Assembly: GCA_002391195.1 (NCBI GenBank)
Contig: DGRZ01000100.1
Location: 564 to 27,006, forward strand
DNA length: 26,443 nucleotides
DNA from: Fibrobacter sp. UBA4375
GTDB taxonomy: Bacteria > Fibrobacterota > Fibrobacteria > Fibrobacterales > Fibrobacteraceae
Direction: 5' to 3'
The notes beneath the pieces are model-generated. The model ran no database searches, was not told the DNA's origin, and worked only from the letters and a program-made list of their open reading frames with translations. The translations under genes and the position numbers were made by a program. Each line of letters starts with the position of its first letter. The first letter of the stretch is position 1. This document shows, in pieces, positions 7,403-15,155 of the stretch.

Positions 7403-7438
7403 TTGACATTTTGTGTCGTCGTGTCGATACTATATTTA
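7403..7438 (+). promoter_or_regulatory. Promoter for sbcD-sbcC
   Basis: A perfect TTGACA at 7403-7408 is followed after 17 bases by GATACT at 7426-7431, a good sigma-70 type arrangement. A TATATTTA box at 7431-7438 overlaps it and could be used instead. The distance to the sbcD ATG is about 50 bases. The gap begins right after rseP, so this promoter probably separates the two units; no hairpin terminator is seen between rseP and it. Confidence 0.55.
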
Positions 7439-7489
7439 GAGGCGAAAGTTTTTTTTGCTGTCGAGTAGATTGTAAAAAAGGATGATGGA

Positions 7490-8677
7490 ATGAAATTTTT
7501 ACATACGGCGGACTTGCATATCGGGAAAAGTGTATGCGAACATTCGATGCTCGACGAACAGAGGCATATCCTGGCGAGCATCCTGGAGGCGGTTAGGGGA
7601 GAAAAACCCGATGCGCTCCTGGTAGCGGGGGATGTTTATGACAAGTCGGTGCCCAGCGCCGAGGCGGTTGCCGTTCTGGACGACTTTTTGGTGCGGCTAT
7701 CCGAGACTGGCACAAAGGTGTTTGTGTTGAGTGGAAACCACGATTCGGCGGAGCGCATAGCCTTTGGCGGCCGCCTTATGGAAGATCGGGGCGTGCACAT
7801 GTCACCGGTTTATAGTGGCGAGTTTGCTCCCGTGACCTTGCAAGATGAATTTGGCGAGGTGGATGTGTGGATGCTCCCCTTTGTGCGTCCTGCGACGGTA
7901 CGCGCCTGCCTGGGCAGCGACGAAGAGCGGGACCAGGTGACGGATTACACCTCTGCCATGCGTATGGCGATTGCCCAGATGCATTTTACGCCGGGGCGTC
8001 GCAACGTGCTTCTGGCACACCAGTTTGTGACGGGTGCCGAACGGAGCGATTCAGAGGAAAACGTGGGAGGCCTCGACAACGTGGATGCCTCTGTTTTCGA
8101 TGGCTTTGACTATGTAGCCCTCGGGCATATTCACAAACCTCAGAACGTGGCGAAAGATGCGGCCGGAAATGCCCGCGTGCGCTACAGCGGAACGCCTCTC
8201 AAGTATTCCTTGTCGGAAGCAAACCACAAGAAATCCTTGACGGTGGTGGAACTTGCAGGAAAATCTGCAGATGGGCTTGCCGGGATAGAAGTTCGAGAGA
8301 TTCCGCTGACACCCAAGCATGATGTTCGTGAAATCAAGGGAACGTTTGCAGAGCTTGTTTCGCCGGAATTTCAGCGGAGGCAGTTGGCCGAAGGCCTTGA
8401 ACTCGATGATTTTGTTTATGTAAAACTCACGGACGAAAATGACGTGCCTGATGCGGTCTTGAAATTGCGCGGAATATACCCGAACTTGATGATGCTGGAT
8501 TATGACAACGAACGCACCCGCAATCAGCATGTTACGGTAGGCGACGGAAAGGTGGAGCAGAAGACCCCGATGGAACTTTTCGGGGAATTCTTTAGCGACA
8601 TGACCAAGCGCGAATTGAACGAAGAGGAATGTTCGTTCGTGCAGGACATCATTGATGGCATTTGGGAGGAAAAATGA
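7490..8677 (+). CDS. sbcD: Nuclease SbcCD subunit D (Mre11-like exonuclease)
   Basis: The 395-residue protein is the nuclease half of the SbcCD (Mre11-Rad50) complex, which opens DNA hairpins and protein-blocked ends. The calcineurin-like phosphoesterase motifs are clear: HTADLHIGK (Asp8, His10), GDVYDK (Asp48), SGNHDS (Asn83, His84), a LLAHQFV histidine and the GHIHKPQ pair. A C-terminal region of about 120 residues would form the capping domain. The ATG at 7490 lies behind a GGATGATGGA stretch. Its TGA stop overlaps the sbcC start in an ATGA arrangement, so the two subunits are made together in a coupled way. Confidence 0.96.
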   Translation: MKFLHTADLHIGKSVCEHSMLDEQRHILASILEAVRGEKPDALLVAGDVYDKSVPSAEAVAVLDDFLVRLSETGTKVFVLSGNHDSAERIAFGGRLMEDRGVHMSPVYSGEFAPVTLQDEFGEVDVWMLPFVRPATVRACLGSDEERDQVTDYTSAMRMAIAQMHFTPGRRNVLLAHQFVTGAERSDSEENVGGLDNVDASVFDGFDYVALGHIHKPQNVAKDAAGNARVRYSGTPLKYSLSEANHKKSLTVVELAGKSADGLAGIEVREIPLTPKHDVREIKGTFAELVSPEFQRRQLAEGLELDDFVYVKLTDENDVPDAVLKLRGIYPNLMMLDYDNERTRNQHVTVGDGKVEQKTPMELFGEFFSDMTKRELNEEECSFVQDIIDGIWEEK

Positions 8678-11481
8678 GACCGACCAAGCTTGTAATTTCT
8701 GCTTTTGGCCCTTATGCGGATCGAACGGTCATTGATTTGGACAAACTCGGAGCAAATGGGCTCTACCTGATTTCGGGCGATACAGGAGCCGGTAAGACGA
8801 CCCTTTTTGACGCCATTACCTATGCCCTGTTTGGCCGTGCCAGCGGTGAAAACCGTGATGATGCAAAGTTGTTCCGTTGCCTGAATGCAAAACCTGAAAC
8901 TCCAACACTTGTGGACTTGACCTTTGTCTATGCAGGCAGGGAATATCGCGTGGTGCGCAATCCCGAATACGAACGCCCCAAGGCTCGTGGTGAAGGCTTT
9001 ACAAAGGAGCCTGCATCCGTCACGTTCTATTACCCTGATGCAAGCGGTAAACAAGGGCCAACGAGCCGTTCCGTGAGCAAGGAAAAGGATGTTACCGCCG
9101 TAGTGCAAGAAATCATCGGGATTGACCGCGACCAGTTTACGAAAATCGCCATGATTGCCCAGGGCGACTTTATGAAGGTGCTGCTTTCGTCCACCGACGA
9201 TCGCAAGAAAATTTTCCGCAGAATTTTCAAGACGGACAAGTTCAACAACTTGCAGGAGGAACTCAAGAAACGGGCTGCTGAAATAGAAAAGCTTTGCAGC
9301 GGGAGCGAATCGGCTGCAAACACCCTGGTTGCGCAAATACAATGTTCCGGCACATCTGCCAATGCGGCGGAGCTGGATCGTCAGAAAAACTTGGCGACCC
9401 AGAAACAGGTATCGGATTGGCAGGGCGTTTGTGACCTGGTGCAGGCTCTTCTTGCTGAAGATGACGAATCGTCGCAAAAGTTGAGGGCTGAAGCAGATGA
9501 AAGTAGCAGGCATCTTGCCGATATGGACAAGGAGCTTGGTCGCGCCCAGAATGTAGAAAGGATTCGTGAGTCATTTAAAAAGGCGTCAGGTGATCTTGAA
9601 ACCCTTTTGCCGAAGCTGGAACCGTTGAAGGTTGCAAAAACTGCTGCCGAAGGCAAACAGCCGGAGCGCGACCAATTGCAGGAACAGATTACGACTCTCA
9701 GGAATTCACTTCCGGAATACGACAAACTGGAATCGTACCGCTCCGACGCAGTCAAGAAGGAAATCGAGTGTAAAAATCTTAAGGGATTGCTCCAGAAGAA
9801 TCACGAAGAAATTGATTCGCTCAAGGCGAATATCGAACTTCTTGAAAAAGATTTCAAAGACCTTGGTGATGCAGGCGCAAAGAAGCAGGAATTGCTGGCC
9901 CAACTCGAGAAACTTTCGGCCAGGCAGGAGGACTTGCAGAAGGTGGGCAAGAATGTCAAGGAATTGTCCACGCTAGGCGAAGCGTTTGAAAGTGCGAAGA
10001 AGGCATACGTCGATGCCGATAAAGCCTATCAAGAAAAGCAGGCTGAGTACGAGGCGAAAAACCGTGCCTTCTTGAATGAGCAGGCGGGAATTATGGCCGA
10101 TGCGTTGGTGGATAATGAGCCCTGTCCGGTATGCGGTTCTACGCACCATCCCCATAAGGCGTGCAAGTCCGTAGATGCTCCCAGTCAGGCGGAACTGGAA
10201 CAGCTCAAAAGGGCCTTGTCGGGGCTGGAATCTGACCGTAGCGAAAAGAGTGGCCTCGCATCGCAGGCAAAGGGAAAGTTCGAAGAAAAACAGACCGCCG
10301 TACAGGCGCTGGTGCAGGAACTTTTCGGTGACTGCAGCTTGGAAGACGCCCGGGAACGGGGTAATGGGGAATATGCCGAAAACCGCGAAAAAATGAATGT
10401 GCTGACTAGTGCAAAAACTGAAGAAGAACGACGGGACAAGCGCAAGGCCTTCCTGGAAAAAACGATTCCCGAAAAGCGAACTGAACTTGAAAAATTGCAG
10501 GCTGCGGCAATTGGACTGGAAAAGCAAATTTCGGGTCTAAGCGCCGAAGTGGAGTCTTCCAAGAAGGCGGCAGAAGACCTTTCAAAAAAGCTGCCCTTTG
10601 AAAACAAGACGGAAGCCGAAAAGCAGATTCGCGAAATCCAGGCAAAGCTTGATGAATCCAAGCGCGAACTGGAGAAAGCTACTGCCGCATTTACTGAATG
10701 CGAAAAGCAGGTGAACGAGCTGAAGGCAAGCAAGTCAACGCTTGCTTCTCAGCTGGAAGGCGCTCCGGAATACGACCTTGTAGCTCTGCAGGCAAGCCGT
10801 GAACAGGCCGCCGCAGCGCACAATGCGCTTGCGCATTCGCAGAACGAAGTTTCTGCCCGTCTTGCCCAGAACCGGAGTGTACTTGAACAGATTGGCAAGA
10901 CGGTGGGTGCGCTGGGCGAGCAGCTCCGCAGACGCGGCTGGATCAAGAATCTGTCCGATACCGCCAACGGAGGGCTTTCAGGTCAGGGCAAGGTGATGCT
11001 GGAGACCTACGTGCAGGCGTCTTACTTTGACCGCATTGTGAACCGTGCCAACATCCGTTTTCGCATACTTTCCAACGGCCAGTATGAACTGGTTCGCCGT
11101 ATCGAGGCCGCCAATAACAGGAGTCAGAGTGGACTTGACTTGAACGTGCTGGATCATTCCAGCGGCAGGCAGCGCGATGTAAAGACGTTGAGCGGTGGCG
11201 AAAGCTTCTTGGCGTCCCTTTCCCTTGCCTTGGGCCTTGCCGACGAGGTGCAGAGTTCTGCAGGCGGAATCCAGCTGGATACCATGTTCGTGGACGAAGG
11301 GTTCGGTTCTCTCGACGATGAAAGCTTGAAGCTTGCTATCAATACCTTGCAAGGCCTTGCCGGCGAAAATCGCCTAGTGGGCATTATCAGTCACGTGAAC
11401 GAACTGGAACACAAGATTGACAAGATTGTCCGGGTGAAAAAGGACGAAAACAAAATCAGTCGGGTGACGATAGAAGTGTAA
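8674..11481 (+). CDS. sbcC: Nuclease SbcCD subunit C (Rad50-like SMC ATPase)
   Basis: The 935-residue product is the ATPase and coiled-coil arm of SbcCD. It shows the Walker A GDTGAGKTTLFDAI about 35-48 residues in, a Q-loop near AQGDFMKVLL, two long Lys/Glu-rich coiled coils, and between them the zinc hook CPVCG (Cys484 and Cys487) that joins two arms. The ABC signature LSGGESF (from 839) and Walker B MFVDEGFGSLD (Asp874, Glu875) complete the split ATPase head. It is shorter than the E. coli protein (1048), within the family's range. The ATG at 8674 has a GGAGG site at 8665-8669 and overlaps the sbcD stop. A hairpin terminator follows directly. Confidence 0.96.
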   Translation: MRPTKLVISAFGPYADRTVIDLDKLGANGLYLISGDTGAGKTTLFDAITYALFGRASGENRDDAKLFRCLNAKPETPTLVDLTFVYAGREYRVVRNPEYERPKARGEGFTKEPASVTFYYPDASGKQGPTSRSVSKEKDVTAVVQEIIGIDRDQFTKIAMIAQGDFMKVLLSSTDDRKKIFRRIFKTDKFNNLQEELKKRAAEIEKLCSGSESAANTLVAQIQCSGTSANAAELDRQKNLATQKQVSDWQGVCDLVQALLAEDDESSQKLRAEADESSRHLADMDKELGRAQNVERIRESFKKASGDLETLLPKLEPLKVAKTAAEGKQPERDQLQEQITTLRNSLPEYDKLESYRSDAVKKEIECKNLKGLLQKNHEEIDSLKANIELLEKDFKDLGDAGAKKQELLAQLEKLSARQEDLQKVGKNVKELSTLGEAFESAKKAYVDADKAYQEKQAEYEAKNRAFLNEQAGIMADALVDNEPCPVCGSTHHPHKACKSVDAPSQAELEQLKRALSGLESDRSEKSGLASQAKGKFEEKQTAVQALVQELFGDCSLEDARERGNGEYAENREKMNVLTSAKTEEERRDKRKAFLEKTIPEKRTELEKLQAAAIGLEKQISGLSAEVESSKKAAEDLSKKLPFENKTEAEKQIREIQAKLDESKRELEKATAAFTECEKQVNELKASKSTLASQLEGAPEYDLVALQASREQAAAAHNALAHSQNEVSARLAQNRSVLEQIGKTVGALGEQLRRRGWIKNLSDTANGGLSGQGKVMLETYVQASYFDRIVNRANIRFRILSNGQYELVRRIEAANNRSQSGLDLNVLDHSSGRQRDVKTLSGGESFLASLSLALGLADEVQSSAGGIQLDTMFVDEGFGSLDDESLKLAINTLQGLAGENRLVGIISHVNELEHKIDKIVRVKKDENKISRVTIEV

Positions 11482-11488
11482 TTGGGGT

Positions 11489-11511
11489 AGGCGCTTCGGC
11501 GCCTATTTTTT
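11489..11511 (+). terminator. Rho-independent terminator after sbcC
   Basis: AGGCGC and GCGCCT form a perfect 6-base-pair stem around a TTCG tetraloop (11489-11504), followed by A and six T residues. It starts 8 bases after the sbcC stop. It overlaps the stop codon of the converging glycosyltransferase gene (11503-11505); on that strand no T-run follows, so it should work for sbcC only. Confidence 0.9.
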
Positions 11512-12789
11512 CAGGCACTTTTCGTAGGCCTGGACTTGCCGCTCGATAATGCCGTCCCAGGTGAAGCATTCGGCGATGCGCTTCTGGGCGCCGGCGAGTA
11601 AGTCCCTTACGAGGCCGGCGTCCGAGGAGAGCTTCTTGAAGGCGCTGGCGAGGGCTTCCGGGGACTTTTCAGGGACCAGGATGCCCGAGACGCCGTCAAC
11701 GACTACGTCCGGAATTCCTCCGACGTTGCTCGCGACTACGGGGAGGCCAAGCTCCATCGCTTCGATGAGCACTACGCCCAGTCCTTCGGTATCGCCCTTG
11801 CTATCGACGATGGCGGGAAGCGTAAAGACGTTGGCGGTCTTGTATTCGTTGGCAAGTTCCTCCGGCGAAAGCTTGCCCGTAAAGATGATTTCGGCAGATT
11901 CCGGAGGCATGCTGGCGGCTTGCTTCTTCAGTTCTTCCGTCAGGTCTCCCACGCCCACGATGCGGATTTCGAACTGGTCCCTGGGCAGGTACTTGGCGGC
12001 TTCGATGAGGTAGCAGATGCCCTTGCGCTCGATGTGCCGCCCTACGAACAGGATCTTGAATTTGCCGTTTATGGCGTGAGGCTCGGGGGTTTTAGGGGAG
12101 TCTCCCCTAGGTGAGGGGGTAGCGGAAGCCGAGGCTGGAGCGAGGGGGAGGCTTCCCCCTTCCACTGCCTCTCGCCTCTCGTCTCTCGTCTCTCGTCTCT
12201 CGTCTAAAGTCGTCCCGTACGGACTCCATTCCACATCGACGTTCCGGATGGCCTTAATTTTGCCGGCGGTAAAGCTGGAGTTGGCGAACACGGCCTGGGC
12301 CTGCCCGATGGCGAATTTCAGGAGGGGTTTCACCCATTTCTTTTTGCGGATGAGCAGCAGTTCCGCCCCGTGGAAATTCAGCACCAGCGGGATTCTGAAC
12401 AACTTAGCAGCTCCGAGGGCGATGTAGGCGTGGGGGAATGGCCAGTGGGCGTGGATGATGTCAGGGCGCCACTTGCGGCAGATGGCAAGGCACTTGAAAA
12501 ATCCGCTGATGATGTAGGGGATGGCGAGGAGTTGCAGCCAGGGCTTGCTTGCCATCTTGGAGGGAGCGCCGTCTTCGTGGGTGAGCATCTCCAGGTTCGC
12601 GGGCGCGTAGCGGAAACGGTTCACCGGCACACCGTCGATTTCGTGGGATTTCAGGCCCTTGTAGGCGGGGGCGAGAACCTGCACCTGTAGGCCTGCCTTT
12701 TTCAGGTGGGCGATGGAGGTGCGCAGCCAGGGGACTTCGGCGTCTTCGTGGAACCGCGGATAGACGGAGCCAATGACCAGGACTTTCAT
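11503..12789 (-). CDS. Family 4 glycosyltransferase carrying a repeat-derived linker
   Basis: The 428-residue protein is a GT-B retaining glycosyltransferase (GT4-like), expected to transfer a sugar from a nucleotide donor during polysaccharide or glycolipid synthesis at the inner membrane's cytosolic face. The N-terminal domain begins MKVLVIGSVYPRF and contains HAHWPFPHAY and NFHGAEL; the C-terminal domain begins KFKILFVGRHIERKG (residue 243) and has the donor-site EGLGVVLIEAMELGLPVVAS with the E-x7-E pair. Between them, residues 196-241 form a Asp/Glu/Arg heptad followed by a Pro/Ser/Ala-rich stretch that matches no GT4 structure and is encoded by the repeat element at 12085-12209. It starts one base after the stop of the GGDEF-like gene, so the two are co-transcribed. 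Acceptor and sugar are unknown. Confidence 0.88.
   Translation of the reverse strand: MKVLVIGSVYPRFHEDAEVPWLRTSIAHLKKAGLQVQVLAPAYKGLKSHEIDGVPVNRFRYAPANLEMLTHEDGAPSKMASKPWLQLLAIPYIISGFFKCLAICRKWRPDIIHAHWPFPHAYIALGAAKLFRIPLVLNFHGAELLLIRKKKWVKPLLKFAIGQAQAVFANSSFTAGKIKAIRNVDVEWSPYGTTLDERRETRDERREAVEGGSLPLAPASASATPSPRGDSPKTPEPHAINGKFKILFVGRHIERKGICYLIEAAKYLPRDQFEIRIVGVGDLTEELKKQAASMPPESAEIIFTGKLSPEELANEYKTANVFTLPAIVDSKGDTEGLGVVLIEAMELGLPVVASNVGGIPDVVVDGVSGILVPEKSPEALASAFKKLSSDAGLVRDLLAGAQKRIAECFTWDGIIERQVQAYEKCLKK
12085..12209 (-). repeat. Heptamer array plus double-hairpin element inside the glycosyltransferase gene
   Basis: On the plus strand five 7-base units, two CCTCTCG (12168, 12175) then three TCTCTCG (12182, 12189, 12196), run to 12202, followed by the related TCTAAAG. 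Beside them lie hairpin H1, AGGGGGA (12143-12149) with TCCCCCT (12154-12160) around a GGCT loop, and hairpin H2, TAGGGGA (12093-12099) with TCCCCTA (12103-12109) around GTC. On the minus strand the H1 loop reads AGCC, as in the element at 20883-21025. The same two hairpins in the same order occur there. The block is read through in frame without a stop. Confidence 0.8.
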
Positions 12790-12790
12790 C

Positions 12791-13249
12791 TTAGGTTCCC
12801 GTCTTGGCGGCTTCGCTTTCGTCCTGGATGCAGGCGGGGTAAACGATGGGGCGCACGGCGTTGGGCAGAATCAGGGAGATGGCGCTGAATTCGCGCCTCT
12901 GGGCAATCTGCTCGATACGGCCACGGACGCGGTTCCAGCCTTCCAGCTTGGAGTCCAGCAGCAGCATGCCCAGACCGGAGTTGTTCTCCAGGAACCCGAT
13001 GATGTCGCTTCCGCGGCTGTTCTTGGTCAGGGATTCCAGGAACACTTCCCAGAAGATTTCGTTCTGCTCGTCGGTCTTGAGCATTTCTTTGATGGTCTTG
13101 AAGTCAAATTCGAGGTAAACGAAGGAACTCTTATCCTCGTCGCTGCGGATAATTTCTTCTTGACAGCGCCTTTCGAATATTTCCGCGGTGTAGATGGAAA
13201 TATTAAAACGGCATTTTCGAATAATTTCGAAGAGGGTTTCCTTCATCAT
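12791..13249 (-). CDS. Degenerate GGDEF-like protein
   Basis: The 152-residue cytosolic protein has the outline of a GGDEF fold: a LEFDF strand near residue 47, a helical block, then a R-x-SDIIGFL strand, ENNSGLGMLLLDS in place of the GGDEF turn, and a W-N-R-V-R-G-R-I helix. This R-x-S/T-D-x-x-G layout resembles GGDEF-related domains found next to exopolysaccharide sugar transferases, but the GG(D/E)EF signature itself is absent, so diguanylate cyclase activity is not expected. It is the first gene of a two-gene unit with the glycosyltransferase (one-base gap). Two adjacent ATGs (13249, 13246) are possible starts; there is no good SD site. The fold assignment is my reading of the pattern and is tentative. 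Confidence 0.5.
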   Translation of the reverse strand: MMKETLFEIIRKCRFNISIYTAEIFERRCQEEIIRSDEDKSSFVYLEFDFKTIKEMLKTDEQNEIFWEVFLESLTKNSRGSDIIGFLENNSGLGMLLLDSKLEGWNRVRGRIEQIAQRREFSAISLILPNAVRPIVYPACIQDESEAAKTGT

Positions 13250-13277
13250 CGCCCATAATTTAGTCTATTTTTAGGGC
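13250..13277. promoter_or_regulatory. 28-base divergent start region
   Basis: Only 28 bases separate the start codons of the GGDEF-like gene (minus) and the DUF4954-like gene (plus). TATTTTTA at 13266-13273 ends 4 bases before the plus ATG, and TAAATTAT (minus strand, 13256-13263) ends 6 bases before the minus ATG. If both are -10 boxes, both mRNAs would be nearly leaderless; otherwise the promoters must lie inside the opposite gene. Confidence 0.35.
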
Positions 13278-15149
13278 ATGCAAAGATTGTTGAAGTTGAA
13301 AAAAGTGCTGAAGGCAAGCGATTTGTCGTCGCTGGCCGAAAATTTCAGGGCCATCAAGGCGTCTGTGGCGAAATTGCGCAACCTGACCGCCGAAGAGGTT
13401 ACCACCCTGGAAAAAAACGGCAACCGTTGCGAGGACTGGAACCGTGTGCTGGTGGAGCCCAATTTTGACCCCGCCCGCGTGCAGCGCTCCGTGTTCATGG
13501 GCGATGTCCGCCTGCCCGCTTTTTACGGCACTCTTCTTTTGCCCGGCGACGTTTCGTTCCCTACGGGAATTTACGACAGCCTGGTCCACAACTGCATCGT
13601 GGAAAACGCCCTGGTCTATAAGGTTTCCATGCTTTCTAACGTGCTGGTGCGGAGCAGCGCCGTGGTCCACAACGTGGGGACCTTGGTCAGCAGCGGCAAG
13701 ATCAACTTCATGATCGGTTCTACCATGTCGGTGGGTAACGAGATGGGCGGTCGGGAACTTTTCGTGTTCCCGGACATTACTATGGACCTGGTGGAGGCGC
13801 AACTTTTCCACAAGGCGGAATCCGATGTGCAGCAGTCCTTCGAGGAACAGCTGAAAAATTTCCGCGAAGAAATTTCGCTCCCCTTTGGCGTGGTGGGCAA
13901 GGGCGCGGTGGTGAGTAACACCAATATTGTGCGCAACAGCTGGATCGGGGCCCATGCCCGCGTAGAAGGGGCGGCCAAGATCCGCAACACCATTATCCTC
14001 AGTTCCCTGGAAGAATCCACCCACATTTACGATTCCGTGATTATCGAGAATTCCGACCTGCAGATGGGCGTCAAGGTCCATACCGGCGCGGAGGTTCAGC
14101 GTTCTGTGCTGATGAGCAGGTCCAAGGTAGGCTGCAAGGCTATCGTGAAGTCTTCTATTGTGGCGCCTTGCTGCCATATCGAAGAGGGAGAGGTGAACAG
14201 CTCCTACATGGGCCCCCTGACCCAGATGCACCATCATTCCCTGCTGATTGCGGCCCTGTGGCCCGAAGGTTGCGGAAACTTGGGCTATGGCGCCAACGTA
14301 GGGAGCAACCACACGGGACGCATGCCCGACCAGGAAATTATGCCCGGCCAGGGGATGTTCTTTGGTCTAGGAGTGAACGTGAAGTTCCCCGCCAACTATA
14401 GGGAATCGCCCTTTACCCTGATTGCAAGCGGTGTGACCACCATGCCCCAGAGGGTCAAGTTCCCCTTCTCCCTGATTCGCTCCGGTGACCCGCAGCTCAT
14501 GGGAGTGCCTGCCCGCCTGAACGAGATTTTGCCCGCCTGGAATTACGCCCGGAACGCCTACGCCCTGGACCGCAACATCTACAAGTATGCCCAGCGGGGC
14601 AAGGGCGCTGTGCCCAATTCCTACTTTAGCCTTTACGGGGCGGAAACGGTTCACTATGCGTTTGACGCATACTGCCGCTTGCAGGTGAACCAGGTTCAAG
14701 ACGTTTATACCAAGGAACACATCGACGGCCTGGGCGAAAACTTCTTGCGGGAACGGGTCCGCCAGAAGGCCCTGAAGACCTACGGGGAATACCTGGAACG
14801 CTACGTGCTGGACCAGATGATAGCCCTGGTGGAAAACGACGCCTCTTTGGCGCTTCAGCCCCCGCGGGAACTCCGTCGCCTGCTTTCGGGCGACCTGAAC
14901 CGGGAAGTTTCGCGGGTGGTGCCTATGCCAGCTACCTTTGATGAACTGGTCAAGCGCTACCGCACTCTGGAAAAGGAATGGTTCGACGGCGTGGCCCACG
15001 GGCTTGACAAGGACATTGCCCGCGGCAAGGAAATCTTCGACGATTACGAGAGCGCTCATCCCATCGACAAGAATTTTGCCGAATGGGAGAAGAACCGCTT
15101 CGAGGAATCCGTGAAGCGCCTGAGCGCCGTGCTGAAAAATCTGGGCTAG
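13278..15149 (+). CDS. DUF4954-like protein with left-handed beta-helix repeats
   Basis: The 623-residue protein contains a long central run (about residues 70-310) of imperfect hexapeptide repeats of the left-handed beta-helix type, for example VHNCIVENALVYKVSML, GVVGKGAVVSNTNIVRNSWIG, GAKIRNTIIL-like turns and VGCKAIVKSSIVAPCCHI. It then has a block rich in His, Gly and Asn (LTQMHHHSLLIAALWPEG, GANVGSNHTGRMPDQ) and an alpha-helical C-terminal third. This layout matches my memory of the DUF4954 family of Bacteroidota, spirochetes and Fibrobacter; a sugar-nucleotide or acyl/uridyl-transfer link is often guessed for such helices but is not shown. The ATG at 13278 follows AGGG by one base, which is too close for an ordinary SD site. 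A small peptidase gene follows after 6 bases. Confidence 0.75.
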   Translation: MQRLLKLKKVLKASDLSSLAENFRAIKASVAKLRNLTAEEVTTLEKNGNRCEDWNRVLVEPNFDPARVQRSVFMGDVRLPAFYGTLLLPGDVSFPTGIYDSLVHNCIVENALVYKVSMLSNVLVRSSAVVHNVGTLVSSGKINFMIGSTMSVGNEMGGRELFVFPDITMDLVEAQLFHKAESDVQQSFEEQLKNFREEISLPFGVVGKGAVVSNTNIVRNSWIGAHARVEGAAKIRNTIILSSLEESTHIYDSVIIENSDLQMGVKVHTGAEVQRSVLMSRSKVGCKAIVKSSIVAPCCHIEEGEVNSSYMGPLTQMHHHSLLIAALWPEGCGNLGYGANVGSNHTGRMPDQEIMPGQGMFFGLGVNVKFPANYRESPFTLIASGVTTMPQRVKFPFSLIRSGDPQLMGVPARLNEILPAWNYARNAYALDRNIYKYAQRGKGAVPNSYFSLYGAETVHYAFDAYCRLQVNQVQDVYTKEHIDGLGENFLRERVRQKALKTYGEYLERYVLDQMIALVENDASLALQPPRELRRLLSGDLNREVSRVVPMPATFDELVKRYRTLEKEWFDGVAHGLDKDIARGKEIFDDYESAHPIDKNFAEWEKNRFEESVKRLSAVLKNLG

Positions 15150-15155
15150 CTCCCG

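Noticed and set aside
8524..9513. A 329-codon minus-strand open frame opposite the sbcD-sbcC junction
   Set aside because: It crosses the Walker A region of sbcC on the other strand and has no domain pattern of its own.
12791..13249. Active diguanylate cyclase
   Set aside because: The GG(D/E)EF motif is missing, so only a GGDEF-like fold is proposed.
13260..14312. A 350-codon minus-strand open frame opposite the DUF4954-like gene
   Set aside because: Its composition is the His/Gly-rich shadow of the plus-strand gene, and it has no family pattern.
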